From positions 1-40,412 of the IMG/VR virus record IMGVR_UViG_2209111019_000001: a stretch of 40,412 nt of DNA; one strand, given 5' to 3'. The stretch comes from a virus. Positions 28,159 through 36,854 of this stretch are shown in pieces. Numbering within the stretch: position 1 is the first letter of the stretch; each line of letters starts with the position of its first letter. Made by a program: the position numbers and the translations under genes. Below the pieces are notes generated by a model. It worked only from the letters and a program-made list of their open reading frames with translations, was not told the DNA's origin and searched no databases.

Positions 28159-30744
28159 TTAGCGCTTGTACGGCTTGTACGTGGTGGAATTCCGCGCACC
28201 ATCGCGCGGCATCACCTTTTTGATCGTCTGAACCAGATCGTTTTCAGCGAGCACGGACCCGTGATTGACCACAGACACATTGGTCTGATGGATCACGGTT
28301 ACGCCTCCGCCAGAGGTGCCCACGGACAACTCACCCTGCGGGCCCCCCATTCCGCCGGCAACAAGCTCCGCGGACATCCGGCGCATAGCCCGGTGCGCAA
28401 GGTGCGCGTTGTCCGTGATGCCCTTTGCGATACCCTCCGACAGCGGCGAGCCGAGACGCTTTGCGGCAACCTTGGAGGGAGAATTGATATCGAGGAAACT
28501 ACTCGCGTCCTTTAGCGCGCCGTCCGCGGCATCCTTTAGCGCACCGCCGATAGAGCTAGCGTTGCGCACAATGCCCTTGACGATTCCTTCGACAATCGAA
28601 CTGCCGATACTCAGGAATTTAGAACCGATGTTCTTTACGTCGTTCCACGCTTGCGTTAGCTGGTCGGAAATCGCCTTTTGGATCTTCGACAGAATGCCCT
28701 TTAGCGTGTTGTACGCCGAATTGATCGGCCCCGTCATCGCGTTGCGGATGCTGTTGAACCAGCCCGCTGCCGTACTGTGGATTTCAGCCCACTTCGCGCT
28801 GAGCCAGTGATACGCCGTGTTCCAAATGCTGGCCAGGAACTTGTACGTATCGCGAGCCGGATTCACCACTGCGTCACGGATGATGGCCCAAGCGATTCGG
28901 GCAGCGGGGAGAATTACCGTGTTCCAGACAGCGACAAAGAATCCTGCGATAGCGCCCCATACCGACTTCGCGAAATTGAACACCGCTGTATGCGTGTGAT
29001 TCCAGAGAGCGACCAGCGCAGCGAGGAATGGGAACATGATCACGAACAGCAGCGGCCACCACTTGCGGAAGAATCCCGTGATGCCGTTCCAGATGGTTTG
29101 CGTGACGGACCACACCCGGCGCCACGCGGACATCACCGGGTCGACAACGGTGTGATACGCGCCGGCGAAGAAATTCGCAATTGCGTGCCACGCCGCCAAC
29201 ACGGGCGCAACAATGTAGTTGTCCCACACGCTTACCGTCTCGCTGGCCAGCCAGTGCCAAGCAGCGGCCAGGCCGTTAACCGTCGCGTGCCACGCTCCGG
29301 CGAGCCATGCGGCAACCTGCTTCCAGTGCATCACCAGCATGACCAGCGCGGCGACAAGCAGCACGATGCCGACAACGATCCATGTCAGCGGATCGGCGTA
29401 AAGCGACGCGTTGAAGTCCCAAGACGCGATCTTCGCCACGGTAAGGCCAATCGCTACCGCTGTCAGCGCAATGCCGAACGCCAGCAGCGCGGAATGGTTC
29501 TTATTCATGAACATTGCCAGCTTGGCAATCACGTCCATAAATTTCATTGCGGCCGGCAGCAGCGCAAGGCCGATCGAGATGCCCAGCCCCTGCATACTGC
29601 CCTTGGCTTCGGCCATCCGCTGATTGAACGTCTTCTGAACGTCCGACCAGCCTTCAACGTCCTTGCCGCCGTCCTTGACGTGCTGGCCGATCGTCTTCAC
29701 GTTGGCCTTGAACGTTTCGAGGTGCGGCCCGGTGAGCTGTAGCGCGCCCATCATTGACTTAGTGCCGCCGACCATGGTTGCCAGCGCGCCAATGTAGCTT
29801 TGCTGAGTTTCCGGCAGATTCGCCAGCACCTTTTGGAAGGCAGTTGCGTTCCCGCTGACGCTCTTTAGCTTGTCAATCAGGACCGTTCCCGCGGGCCCCA
29901 TGTGCTTTTGGATCGCGTCCGTAAGCATCATCAGTGTGGCCGCTAGGCCCTTCTTACCGAGACTCAGCGCAACTTGGGTCGAGTCAAGGCCAAGATCACG
30001 CATTTCGCCGGCTGCCTTCGCCGACGGATTGGAGAGCTGGCCGATTGTCTGGCGGAGGTATGTTGCGGCGACCTTGGCACTTGTTCCCTGGCTGGTCATG
30101 GTCGCCATAGCACCAAGCACCTCATTCAGCCCCACGTGCGCAGCGGCAGCGACAGGCAGAATGCTGGACATGGAGCCGGCCAAAGCCTCCATGTTCGTTT
30201 TGCCAGACGCCTCCGTGGCGACCAGCGCGTTCATAACGTGCGTGACATCGCCAGCGCCGAGCTTGTACGCGTTCAGCGCAGTGGTGACAGCGTCCGTGAC
30301 GGAAGCCATATCGGCCGCGCCGACCTTTGCGCCTTCCGCGCTGACCTTTAGCACCTTTAGCGCGTCAGCGCCGTGATATCCCGCGGATTCCACCATGTAC
30401 AGGCCGGACGTCAACTCTTGCGTGCTCTGGCCAACCTCGCCAGCCATTGACAGGATTCCGCTGCTGACGGATGCCATGTTTTTCTGCAACTCGCCGGCAC
30501 CCGTGCGGACACGCGTCATCTGCGTCTGGAAGTCCGCAGCCATGTGCACCGTTTTGACAGCGGCGACCGACGCGGCAATGCCGATTCCGAGGAGCGCAGC
30601 CTTCGAAACCGTAGACAGGCGCGACATTTGGCCGGCGCCTTCGGATTCCGTGGTGGCTAGGTCGCGGCGGACAGCGGCAGTGGTGGCGTGAAGCCCGGTA
30701 GACTTACCGAGGAATTCAATGAAAACCGGGGGCAGAGCACCCAT
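28159..30744 (-). CDS. tape measure protein
   Basis: 861 residues, the second longest virion gene. The N-terminal quarter carries the phage tape-measure core (MAADFQTQMTRVRTGAGE, LYMVESAGYHGADALKVLKVSAEGAKVG). Then come long helices and several hydrophobic segments around residues 400-620, with Trp/Ala-rich repeats (AAWLAGAWHATVNGLAAAWH). Its length sets the tail length, and membrane segments may help DNA entry. ATG with AAGGGGTAGATC. It follows the tail chaperone genes with one small gene between. Confidence 0.9.
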   Translation of the reverse strand: MGALPPVFIEFLGKSTGLHATTAAVRRDLATTESEGAGQMSRLSTVSKAALLGIGIAASVAAVKTVHMAADFQTQMTRVRTGAGELQKNMASVSSGILSMAGEVGQSTQELTSGLYMVESAGYHGADALKVLKVSAEGAKVGAADMASVTDAVTTALNAYKLGAGDVTHVMNALVATEASGKTNMEALAGSMSSILPVAAAAHVGLNEVLGAMATMTSQGTSAKVAATYLRQTIGQLSNPSAKAAGEMRDLGLDSTQVALSLGKKGLAATLMMLTDAIQKHMGPAGTVLIDKLKSVSGNATAFQKVLANLPETQQSYIGALATMVGGTKSMMGALQLTGPHLETFKANVKTIGQHVKDGGKDVEGWSDVQKTFNQRMAEAKGSMQGLGISIGLALLPAAMKFMDVIAKLAMFMNKNHSALLAFGIALTAVAIGLTVAKIASWDFNASLYADPLTWIVVGIVLLVAALVMLVMHWKQVAAWLAGAWHATVNGLAAAWHWLASETVSVWDNYIVAPVLAAWHAIANFFAGAYHTVVDPVMSAWRRVWSVTQTIWNGITGFFRKWWPLLFVIMFPFLAALVALWNHTHTAVFNFAKSVWGAIAGFFVAVWNTVILPAARIAWAIIRDAVVNPARDTYKFLASIWNTAYHWLSAKWAEIHSTAAGWFNSIRNAMTGPINSAYNTLKGILSKIQKAISDQLTQAWNDVKNIGSKFLSIGSSIVEGIVKGIVRNASSIGGALKDAADGALKDASSFLDINSPSKVAAKRLGSPLSEGIAKGITDNAHLAHRAMRRMSAELVAGGMGGPQGELSVGTSGGGVTVIHQTNVSVVNHGSVLAENDLVQTIKKVMPRDGARNSTTYKPYKR

Positions 30745-30747
30745 GAT

Positions 30748-31233
30748 CTACCCCTTAATAGCTTTCGCCCATGCGGCGTTCCAGATGGCCGGCATCTTGG
30801 CTTCGGCCTTTTTGATGCCTTTGGCGAAGTACGGGAATTTGGCTTCCGTCTTCGCTTTGTACCAGTTCACTTGCGGATTGGCCTTCGCCCCGCCAACAAA
30901 CACAACGGCGCTCGCGGCATGCCCCGGAAGTATGCGCGGCTTCCTGGATTTCTTGACAGAGTCTCGAAGTACGCCGTCCAACTTCCCGGGCCCGCCACTT
31001 CGCTTCACTCTGTGCGGTGAGAGACCGAGATTCACAGCGGGGCCACCCGGACCATTGCCGCGACGATCCCAACGGGGGCGGGAACCCATCTGCCCGCGGA
31101 CCCTAGTGCGCGCGTTGGCCGTAACCTTTTTCAGCGCCGCAAGGGTCGCCGCATCTACTCGCTTATCCAGCGCGGCAAGCGCGGTCTCTACTTCCTTGAC
31201 CCCGTGTACGCTCCCGCGGATGACGTCAGCCAT
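30748..31233 (-). CDS. HK97 gp10-like tail component
   Basis: 161 residues from the ATG at 31233, which overlaps the end of the second chaperone frame. It begins with helices (VHGVKEVETALAALDKRV, ATLAALKKVTANARTRV), then a Gly/Pro-rich stretch and a C-terminal part ending with KFPYFAKGIKKAEAKMPAIW. The pattern fits gp10-like head-tail or tail completion proteins, which usually lie upstream of the major tail protein; here it lies after the chaperones. The assignment is tentative. Confidence 0.5.
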   Translation of the reverse strand: MADVIRGSVHGVKEVETALAALDKRVDAATLAALKKVTANARTRVRGQMGSRPRWDRRGNGPGGPAVNLGLSPHRVKRSGGPGKLDGVLRDSVKKSRKPRILPGHAASAVVFVGGAKANPQVNWYKAKTEAKFPYFAKGIKKAEAKMPAIWNAAWAKAIKG

Positions 31234-31477
31234 TTTTGGACGCCTCGCGTTCCTTGTTGGCGCGCGCACGGGCTACCGCGTCATCTACAGCCAGCAGCCA
31301 GTCAAGCTCAATCGCCGACTCGCCTTCCAGCTCGGACGGACGACAGCGCAGCAGCGTGCACAGTCGCCACGTCCGGTATTCTTCGAGCGGCACTTTGGCC
31401 GGATCGGGGTTTTTTAGCTTCCCCTCTATCGCCAGGCTCAGACGGTAGAGGGATCGATAGGGGACGCCGGATCGGGA
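31226..31477 (-). CDS. tail assembly chaperone, -1 frame extension
   Basis: An open frame with no start codon of its own, overlapping the end of the first chaperone gene by about 40 bp in the -1 frame. After the overlap it encodes KNPDPAKVPLEEYRTWRLCTL, then RPSELEG and LDWLLAVDDAVARARANKE, a pattern seen in second tail chaperones of actinophages. Expression would need -1 frameshifting before the TGA at 31438-31440, giving a fused protein as in lambda gpG-gpT. No canonical slippery heptamer lies in the overlap window; the CCCC run near 31463 is the only candidate. Confidence 0.6.
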   Translation of the reverse strand, partial: SRSGVPYRSLYRLSLAIEGKLKNPDPAKVPLEEYRTWRLCTLLRCRPSELEGESAIELDWLLAVDDAVARARANKEREASKNG

Positions 31478-31878
31478 TCAGGCTCAAATCCGGGCATCAG
31501 CTCAGCCATGAACGGCGCGCAAATCTCGCGAAGTGCGTCAAGGTCGCGGCCCGGGATGTCCTGGCATGCGTCAGCGGAGACTGGGACGTCATACGACCAG
31601 CCAGCCACCAGCGCGGCGACAAGCAGATCGTTAAACAGTTCCAGATCATCGAATGCGGAACCCATGCCGGCAGCGATGGTGCTCTGCTCATCCGGCGTCA
31701 GATCGGGGGCACCGTCAGCCTGCTTGAGCGCCTTCGCAGCCTCAACCGCGTCGGCGAATTCCTTGTTTGCGGCAAGCCGAGACTGCACCTTACGGATCGG
31801 CCTGCGGGCCCGCTCAGTCACGTCGGCGACGTTACGGATTTCCGCGGTCGCGCCGCTGGGAAGAGTGTGGCGAATCAT
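31438..31878 (-). CDS. tail assembly chaperone, upstream frame
   Basis: 146 residues, gpG-like by position and composition: helical, acidic, with DLELFNDLLVAALVAGWSYD and a Pro/Asp-rich end (FEPDPDPASP). It would coat the tape measure during tail assembly. ATG overlaps the major tail protein stop (TGATG). The C-terminal Asp/Pro stretch is where the -1 frame opens. Confidence 0.75.
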   Translation of the reverse strand: MIRHTLPSGATAEIRNVADVTERARRPIRKVQSRLAANKEFADAVEAAKALKQADGAPDLTPDEQSTIAAGMGSAFDDLELFNDLLVAALVAGWSYDVPVSADACQDIPGRDLDALREICAPFMAELMPGFEPDPDPASPIDPSTV

Positions 31879-32843
31879 CAGGCGTAGGTTCCCGTCGCTA
31901 TAGCATTCTGGAAAGTGGCCTTAATCGGCGAATAGCCAGCGGAAGCGCCGACGTCGGTCGCATTCGCAAAAGCCTTGAACGTGATCGCAAGTTCAACGTA
32001 GTCCTTGCCGCGCCCAATCTCCGCGGCGGAATACTTGACCTTGGACATATCGAACTTGACTTGGGTCGCGGAGGCTCCGGCGCCAGCGGAGTAATTCACG
32101 CTGAGCGTGCCCACCGTGTTGTTCAGGTACTTGGTAAGCTGCGCGTCGTTTTCCATGACAACCGTCAGCTTGCCTTCAACCGACACGGGGCCGACCCAAA
32201 TGAAAGCGGGTGCCTGCGTATTGTCAACGGCGTTGACTACCGTCGCCGGCCGCTTCATGTCGATTTCGCCATCAGTCACAACCACAGTGGTCGCGCCGTC
32301 GATTGACACAACACCCGTCCAAGACGCGATGGGCGGAAGCGCGGTGAACGACGGAGCCGGCTTGGTCGCGGTGACGCTGCCGAACGTGGTTGCCTTCGCG
32401 TCGTACGTCAGCATTCCGTCAGACGTGAACTTGACGGAAACTTCATTGAACTTAGCGCCCGGGTACGCTCGCGCGGCAACGGAGTAGTAGTCAGTGAGCG
32501 TGTAGGACTTGGTCTGTCCGTCCCCGCTGTTCAGCGTCGAGACTACGTGCGTGAACGGGGCCGACGCGCCAGTCGTGACCACGTCGCCCAGGAGTCCGGC
32601 AACCGTCCACGGGAAGGTGTCGGCGAACACGTCGCCGCTCCATTCGAAGGTGCCGGAAATGGGCCCCGCGACTTCGTCGTATTCGTCAACCATGGCACCC
32701 CGCAGACCAGTGTCCGCGAGCATGGTGAGCGAGTCCTTGCCGGTCGGAGCCTGCGCCGGAATGAACGCAGTGGGCACGACCGGAGTACCAGCGGTGGTCT
32801 CCTTGGCAATACCCATAAAACTAAGCTGTGAAGAGTGAGGCAT
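31878..32843 (-). CDS. major tail protein
   Basis: 321 residues. Beta-rich sequence with FMGIAKETTAGTPVVPTAFIP at the N-terminus, a common start of actinophage major tail proteins, and ends with LAITFKAFANATDVGASAGYSPIKATF. Hexamers of it would form the tail tube. A C-terminal region with WVGPVSVEGKLTVVM may be an added Ig-like surface part. ATG overlaps the previous stop (TAATG), with GGAAGGCGCGTA. Confidence 0.82.
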   Translation of the reverse strand: MPHSSQLSFMGIAKETTAGTPVVPTAFIPAQAPTGKDSLTMLADTGLRGAMVDEYDEVAGPISGTFEWSGDVFADTFPWTVAGLLGDVVTTGASAPFTHVVSTLNSGDGQTKSYTLTDYYSVAARAYPGAKFNEVSVKFTSDGMLTYDAKATTFGSVTATKPAPSFTALPPIASWTGVVSIDGATTVVVTDGEIDMKRPATVVNAVDNTQAPAFIWVGPVSVEGKLTVVMENDAQLTKYLNNTVGTLSVNYSAGAGASATQVKFDMSKVKYSAAEIGRGKDYVELAITFKAFANATDVGASAGYSPIKATFQNAIATGTYA

Positions 32844-33016
32844 TACGCGCCTTCCGTAGCCGGCGCGGCATCAGCCTTCGCCTTAGTGGTGGGAGTCGGA
32901 ATCCAGCGCCCGTCTCCGGGATTCTCCGGAAGCTCAGCGGTGATTCCGGGCGAGGCAGTGAGCCCCAGCGTCGGGTAATACCGGGTGTCGTCGCCGGTAT
33001 AGGTGAAAGACTTCAT
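32843..33016 (-). CDS. 57-aa protein between tail terminator and tail tube
   Basis: ATG at 33016 overlaps the previous TAA (TAATG), with AGAGGTTGTA, and its own TAA overlaps the tail tube ATG. The product starts MKSFTYTGDDTRYYPTLGL, has a Pro-rich centre and ends with a Lys/Ala-rich tail. Double coupling and typical gene position support it; similar short genes occur before the major tail gene in related phages. Function unknown. Confidence 0.65.
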   Translation of the reverse strand: MKSFTYTGDDTRYYPTLGLTASPGITAELPENPGDGRWIPTPTTKAKADAAPATEGA

Positions 33017-33486
33017 TACAACCTCTGGTAAGCCTCGATTTGCAGCGAGAGCGTTCCCAGCCTCGCCGAATGGTCGTCGCTGACGTCACCCTTGTATGTG
33101 GACGCTGCGGGCCGGCCGATCAGCACATTCGCGCCCAGCGTTGGGTCAGCGCGCACGATATTGATCACTTGGCCGGCCAACAGGTGCGCACGGTCGGACA
33201 CGGCCTTAGCGCTGTCCCCGCCGCGGAAGATCTCAATATCGACGGTCACGCGGTAGCGCTCTTCCAGCCAGCCAGCGCCCCCGGAGCCAACAAGCGAATT
33301 CGTGTTGTACTCCGTCGACACCTCGCCGATAACGACAATGTCTTCCGGCTGATCGGTGCCCGGTGCGTCGTAGGCGACGAGTAGCCGCGCGGTCTTGTCC
33401 AGCGGATCCGGCGCAAGCCCCGCCGCGCACTGGTCGAAAAGCCATTCCCGGACAGCGGGTGCAGTAGAGACAGGAATATCAGTCAT
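33016..33486 (-). CDS. tail terminator-like protein
   Basis: 156 residues from the ATG at 33486 (TAATG overlap, AGGGGTGGCGTA upstream). Contains VREWLFDQCAAGL, WLEERYRVTVDIEIFRGG, and a C-terminal SARLGTLSLQIEAYQ, in the style of the small alpha/beta tail terminator or joining proteins found before the major tail gene. The assignment rests on order and general pattern. Confidence 0.6.
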   Translation of the reverse strand: MTDIPVSTAPAVREWLFDQCAAGLAPDPLDKTARLLVAYDAPGTDQPEDIVVIGEVSTEYNTNSLVGSGGAGWLEERYRVTVDIEIFRGGDSAKAVSDRAHLLAGQVINIVRADPTLGANVLIGRPAASTYKGDVSDDHSARLGTLSLQIEAYQRL

Positions 33487-34358
33487 TACGCCACCCCTGG
33501 CGGACGCTTGTACGGTGCCCACAGCTCAATCACGCGGTTAGGCAGCGCGTAGCCCGTGTGAACCATGTTTTCGCCGCCGTCGATTCCTGCGCCGCTGAAA
33601 CTTGGCCGGCCAGGCTGTTGCGTCATCTGCCACAAGTGGCGAATTAGCTCAAGCGCGCCCAGGCGGACCGTGTAGGGGACCGGCCGGCTTCCCGCTGTGT
33701 AGACAACCTTCACGTTGCGGTAGCCAGCGGCGAAGATCGCAGCCTCGCCACCCATCGCGCGACGGGTGATTGTTCCGGTACTCAGGTCGACCGTGAAAGC
33801 GAATGCGTTCATCGCGCTGCCAAGCTGTTGCTCAGTCAGCGGGAAGGCGCTCAGTCCGTAGTATTCGGTGACGCTCTGGACGGTAGCCAGCGGCAGCCAG
33901 TCCGGCGAAATCGTGGACACTCCGCCGTCAAAAAACTGTGTGTGTTGCTCCGGCAGGAACGGGCCGCATACGTCGCGTGCCAAGTCGCCGGCCGCGTAGA
34001 TGTAGCCCATCAGTTCGTCGTCTGCGCGCAGATCGTTTTCAGGGATATTTAGGTGAGCCTTGACGGAAGGCAGATCAACGATGGACTCAATCCCAGCGGG
34101 CCGGACCGTAAACTGCCCTTCGAACGCGAAGTCAGGCGCCGTCCAGCGGTACAGCCACACGCCGGCGGTCGACACAGACGGCACAACGGCCGTGTATGCC
34201 CCGCTGCCAGCCTCCGAGACGACCGGCGAGGTAATCCCCCCGGCAGGGTCCGTTACGGTCACAGCGACCGAGCTGGACCCCACCACGGGGGCACCATCGT
34301 TGTCCGTCACTAGGACGGTAAGCCCAACGTCTTGACCCAACAGGTAAATCAGGGTCAT
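33486..34358 (-). CDS. head-tail connector with N-terminal Ig-like domain
   Basis: 290 residues. The first 90 form an Ig-like beta domain (VGLTVLVTDNDGAPVVGSSS, SGAYTAVVP). The remainder, from LPSVKAHLNIPEND, has the helical gp6-like connector pattern, with DELMGYIYAAGDLARDVCG and RLGALELIRHLWQMTQQPG. It would sit under the portal and join head to tail. ATG with AAGGAGACGACGTC. The Ig-like fusion may decorate the neck. Confidence 0.72.
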   Translation of the reverse strand: MTLIYLLGQDVGLTVLVTDNDGAPVVGSSSVAVTVTDPAGGITSPVVSEAGSGAYTAVVPSVSTAGVWLYRWTAPDFAFEGQFTVRPAGIESIVDLPSVKAHLNIPENDLRADDELMGYIYAAGDLARDVCGPFLPEQHTQFFDGGVSTISPDWLPLATVQSVTEYYGLSAFPLTEQQLGSAMNAFAFTVDLSTGTITRRAMGGEAAIFAAGYRNVKVVYTAGSRPVPYTVRLGALELIRHLWQMTQQPGRPSFSGAGIDGGENMVHTGYALPNRVIELWAPYKRPPGVA

Positions 34359-34370
34359 GACGTCGTCTCC

Positions 34371-34595
34371 TTACGCCTTAGCGGCGGCAGTCTTGGGCAG
34401 TGCAGCCTCCGCCGCAGCGATGGTTTCGGACTTGAGCGCCGCGTGTTCGTCGCCAGGCTCAAACGCGCGAAGCTCCGGCAGCCAAACCGCCAGTTCCTTG
34501 GTGAGCGCCGTCTTAGCCTCACGCTCCCCGCGCTGAATCGCTCCGGCCAGCCCATCGACAAGCCCGCGAACGTAATTCAGTGGATTTGCATTCAT
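34371..34595 (-). CDS. hypothetical protein, 74 aa
   Basis: ATG at 34595 with AGGAAGGGACGCAC. Helical: YVRGLVDGLAGAIQRGE, TALTKELAVWLPELRAF, and an Ala/Lys-rich end. It lies between capsid and connector genes where small head accessory genes are common. No family recognised. Confidence 0.6.
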   Translation of the reverse strand: MNANPLNYVRGLVDGLAGAIQRGEREAKTALTKELAVWLPELRAFEPGDEHAALKSETIAAAEAALPKTAAAKA

Positions 34596-34620
34596 GTGCG
34601 TCCCTTCCTCTCAGCGGAAA

Positions 34621-34651
34621 GGCGCCCCACCAGCACATCAGATGGGGCGCC
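34621..34651 (-). terminator. hairpin after capsid gene
   Basis: Perfect 9-bp arms GGCGCCCCA/TGGGGCGCC with a 13-nt loop, then TTTCC in minus reading. It may partly stop late transcription so that head genes exceed tail genes. Confidence 0.65.
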
Positions 34652-34660
34652 AATCAGTGA

Positions 34661-35992
34661 TTAGAAACCGGCAGGCGCGACCAGGCCAGTGCCGTCAATG
34701 ACGGAAATGGACTTCGGATAGCGGGCCGGCTGGAAGGTGGCGTAGTTGTACAGACGGACAAAGACCGAAAGCTGGTTCGCGTAGGTCTGCGGGAAGGCTT
34801 CCGCCTTAACGTTGCCCTCATACAGCCGCAGATCAGCGAAGCGCGCCACGATGATTCGGTCCTGATTGGTGCCGGCGCCGACGTTGGTCGGGATCAGCGC
34901 GTCCACGTAGACAGGCAGACCGAGCATGGTGCCCACGTAGCCTTCGGAGGCAAGGGGACCCTGCGCGGCAAGGGAGTTCATCGGAGCCTGCGCGTTCGGC
35001 ACAACAAGCGGCCGACCAGCGGAATCAGACTGAGCCAGAAGCCAGTTCCACCGGCGCGGGTGCATGACGATCGCGTCCGGAGGCAGGAACCGGTTCCCGT
35101 GAACCTGGGAAATACCCGCAGCAACCGAAGAATAGACAGTCTTGGCGTCGGGGGTGCCCGTGGTGCAAGCGACCGCGTTAGTGCCGCTCAGCGTGAACAG
35201 ACCAGTGATGTGGCCGGCAACGCCCGAACCGCTCAGAACCTCGGTGTTCAGGTTCACCGCGTACGCCGCAGCCAGATCCGCCAGCACCATGTCATCGACA
35301 TTCAGCGGCGACTGCTCAATAAGCTGGAGCGAAAGAGTCTGCCCACCAGCCAGGGTGATAACCGGGCTAGAAATCGAGGCAGACGTCATGTCAGTCTGCT
35401 GAACGCCAGTGTTCTGCGCGGTCTGCTGCGCAGTGGCGGTACCGGTGGCGACCTTCGGCACGCTCAGCGAGTCAGTACCGGCCGGAAGCGGCTGAGTCGG
35501 GCAGCGATCGGCGGTAATGCGCCCCGGGCGAGCCAGCTTGACATACTCGTCAACAAGCCACTTGGGCGGGACCAGCTCGCCGATCTGTCCGTCGGTCGTG
35601 GTGAGCGCGCGCTGTTCCTTGTCGTTGCGCTCAAGTCGTGCCTGCGCCTCGCGGTCGCCAGTCTTGCGCGCGTTCCAAAGGTCGCGGAAGTAGCTGTGTC
35701 CGTCCGGGCCGCTGCGGTAGGTCGCAGGCTCGCTGGTGACACCCTCACCGGGCTTCGGCGCGTAGCGCTTGGCCATATCCGCCGCAGCGTCGTCCGCCTT
35801 CTGCATGGCGTCCAGCTCGGTCAGTCGCTCAGACAGCGCCCGGACGTTGCCTTCGGCGGTGTTGAACTCGGTCTGCTCAGTCTCGCTGAGCTTGCGGTTT
35901 TCGTTCTTCGCCAGATCGGCGAGACGCTGCACAGTCGCGGAGGCGGTAGCGCGCTCAGCAAGGGCAGCGGAGATCATGTCGCGGTACGACAC
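34661..35992 (-). CDS. major capsid protein, HK97 fold
   Basis: 443 residues from GTG at 35992 (AGGAG upstream). The first about 100 are a coiled-coil scaffold-like delta domain (ERATASATVQRLADLAKNENRKL), expected to be cut off by the prohead protease. The mature part has LVPPKWLVDEYVKLARPGRI, SLQLIEQSPLNVDDMVLADLA, VMHPRRWNWLLAQ and GLPVYVDALIPTN, all typical of HK97-fold capsids. The open frame reaches far upstream but has no ribosome site there. Confidence 0.92.
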   Translation of the reverse strand: MSYRDMISAALAERATASATVQRLADLAKNENRKLSETEQTEFNTAEGNVRALSERLTELDAMQKADDAAADMAKRYAPKPGEGVTSEPATYRSGPDGHSYFRDLWNARKTGDREAQARLERNDKEQRALTTTDGQIGELVPPKWLVDEYVKLARPGRITADRCPTQPLPAGTDSLSVPKVATGTATAQQTAQNTGVQQTDMTSASISSPVITLAGGQTLSLQLIEQSPLNVDDMVLADLAAAYAVNLNTEVLSGSGVAGHITGLFTLSGTNAVACTTGTPDAKTVYSSVAAGISQVHGNRFLPPDAIVMHPRRWNWLLAQSDSAGRPLVVPNAQAPMNSLAAQGPLASEGYVGTMLGLPVYVDALIPTNVGAGTNQDRIIVARFADLRLYEGNVKAEAFPQTYANQLSVFVRLYNYATFQPARYPKSISVIDGTGLVAPAGF

Positions 35993-36140
35993 AGGGAACA
36001 CTCCTGGGATTGAGATGGATTGCGTCTCCCACCACGTGTCAGGTGGTGGCCCAGGTGGTGCCCCATGTCGCTGCGGGGTCCGGCGTAGGCTCCGGCGTGA
36101 TGCCAGGGTGGGTATGTGCGGAGAAATTTCTCCGCTTGAA
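35993..36140. promoter_or_regulatory. 148-bp gap with palindrome copy 7 and hairpin
   Basis: No gene. The palindrome copy lies at the protease end. A CCACCAC/GTGGTGG hairpin lies closer to the capsid start and may separate capsid translation from upstream genes. An extra promoter for the capsid gene is possible but not visible as a clear consensus. Confidence 0.45.
36119..36134. promoter_or_regulatory. 16-bp palindrome operator, copy 7
   Basis: Perfect core, 6 bp after the protease stop, within the late operon. The only copy in the structural genes; phiC31-like phages are also reported to have a repressor site among late genes. Confidence 0.7.
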
Positions 36141-36854
36141 CTAGAGCTGTGCGGCGCGGGTGCGCACGTCCAGCGAGGCAAGATAGTCGGCGACGTCATC
36201 GCCTTCGACAGCCGGCGCAAGCAGCGCGAGCATACGGGCGACGTCAGCCGGGTCAGCGTTGGCGCGCCACTCAGCGAGGGCGTCAGCGTCAAGGCTGCGC
36301 AGCGAGGTGAGCCCACCCGTCGCGGGGTTCGCGCCGTAGTTGACCAGCGATACGTCACCCTTGTTTAGGTTCACCTCGCTGATGCGAAGCTCCATGTAGT
36401 CGGGTGACCACTCCTGGCGCATGATGCGGAAGCCGAACGACATTTCGTCAAGGTCGCCGCGCTCCATCGCGCTCCGGATGTCCTGAATCGTCGGCGCCTT
36501 CGGATCGAACCGCGCTTCAACGTGAAGCCCCGTCTCATCCTCGCGCAGATCCATGGTTCCGGACTTGGTCCGCGCTAGCGTCATGCCGGCGTGGTTCAGC
36601 TTGAAAGGCACGTCTGCGCCTTCGGCGAGCGTCTTAGCGAACGCTCCGCGGCTGATCACCTCGCTGTAATCGCCGAACATATCGGCCATTTCGTAAGGTG
36701 TCTCGGTCACGCTGGCGTATCCGGTAAACGTAAGCGTGCTACCGCCCGTGCCGTCCGGAGTTTCCCGCATTTCGATACGGTGGCCGGTAGACAGCGAGCG
36801 AGTAACAACGCCCGACGCTGCGCGGGTAGCGCCTCGCATTGAAAGATCTGGCAT
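36141..36854 (-). CDS. prohead protease, HK97 family
   Basis: 237 residues. TGYASVTETPYEMADMFGDY, VISRGAFAKTL, then FKLNHAGMTLARTKSG, with the His of the catalytic pair, and DEMSFGFRIMRQEW, holding the Ser, match the U35 prohead proteases. It would cleave the capsid delta domain. ATG overlaps or abuts the portal stop (TAAATG), with AGGTGCTGTAA. Confidence 0.9.
   Translation of the reverse strand: MPDLSMRGATRAASGVVTRSLSTGHRIEMRETPDGTGGSTLTFTGYASVTETPYEMADMFGDYSEVISRGAFAKTLAEGADVPFKLNHAGMTLARTKSGTMDLREDETGLHVEARFDPKAPTIQDIRSAMERGDLDEMSFGFRIMRQEWSPDYMELRISEVNLNKGDVSLVNYGANPATGGLTSLRSLDADALAEWRANADPADVARMLALLAPAVEGDDVADYLASLDVRTRAAQL

Noticed and set aside
31410-31420. A-AAA-AAC slippery heptamer in the second chaperone frame
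   Set aside because: It lies after the stop codon of the first frame, so ribosomes in the first frame cannot reach it; slippage there would lead from the real second frame into a frame without coding character.
34661-36358. 565-residue version of the capsid protein
   Set aside because: The upstream part overlaps the protease gene, includes the palindrome and hairpin, and has no ribosome site; GTG at 35992 is better.
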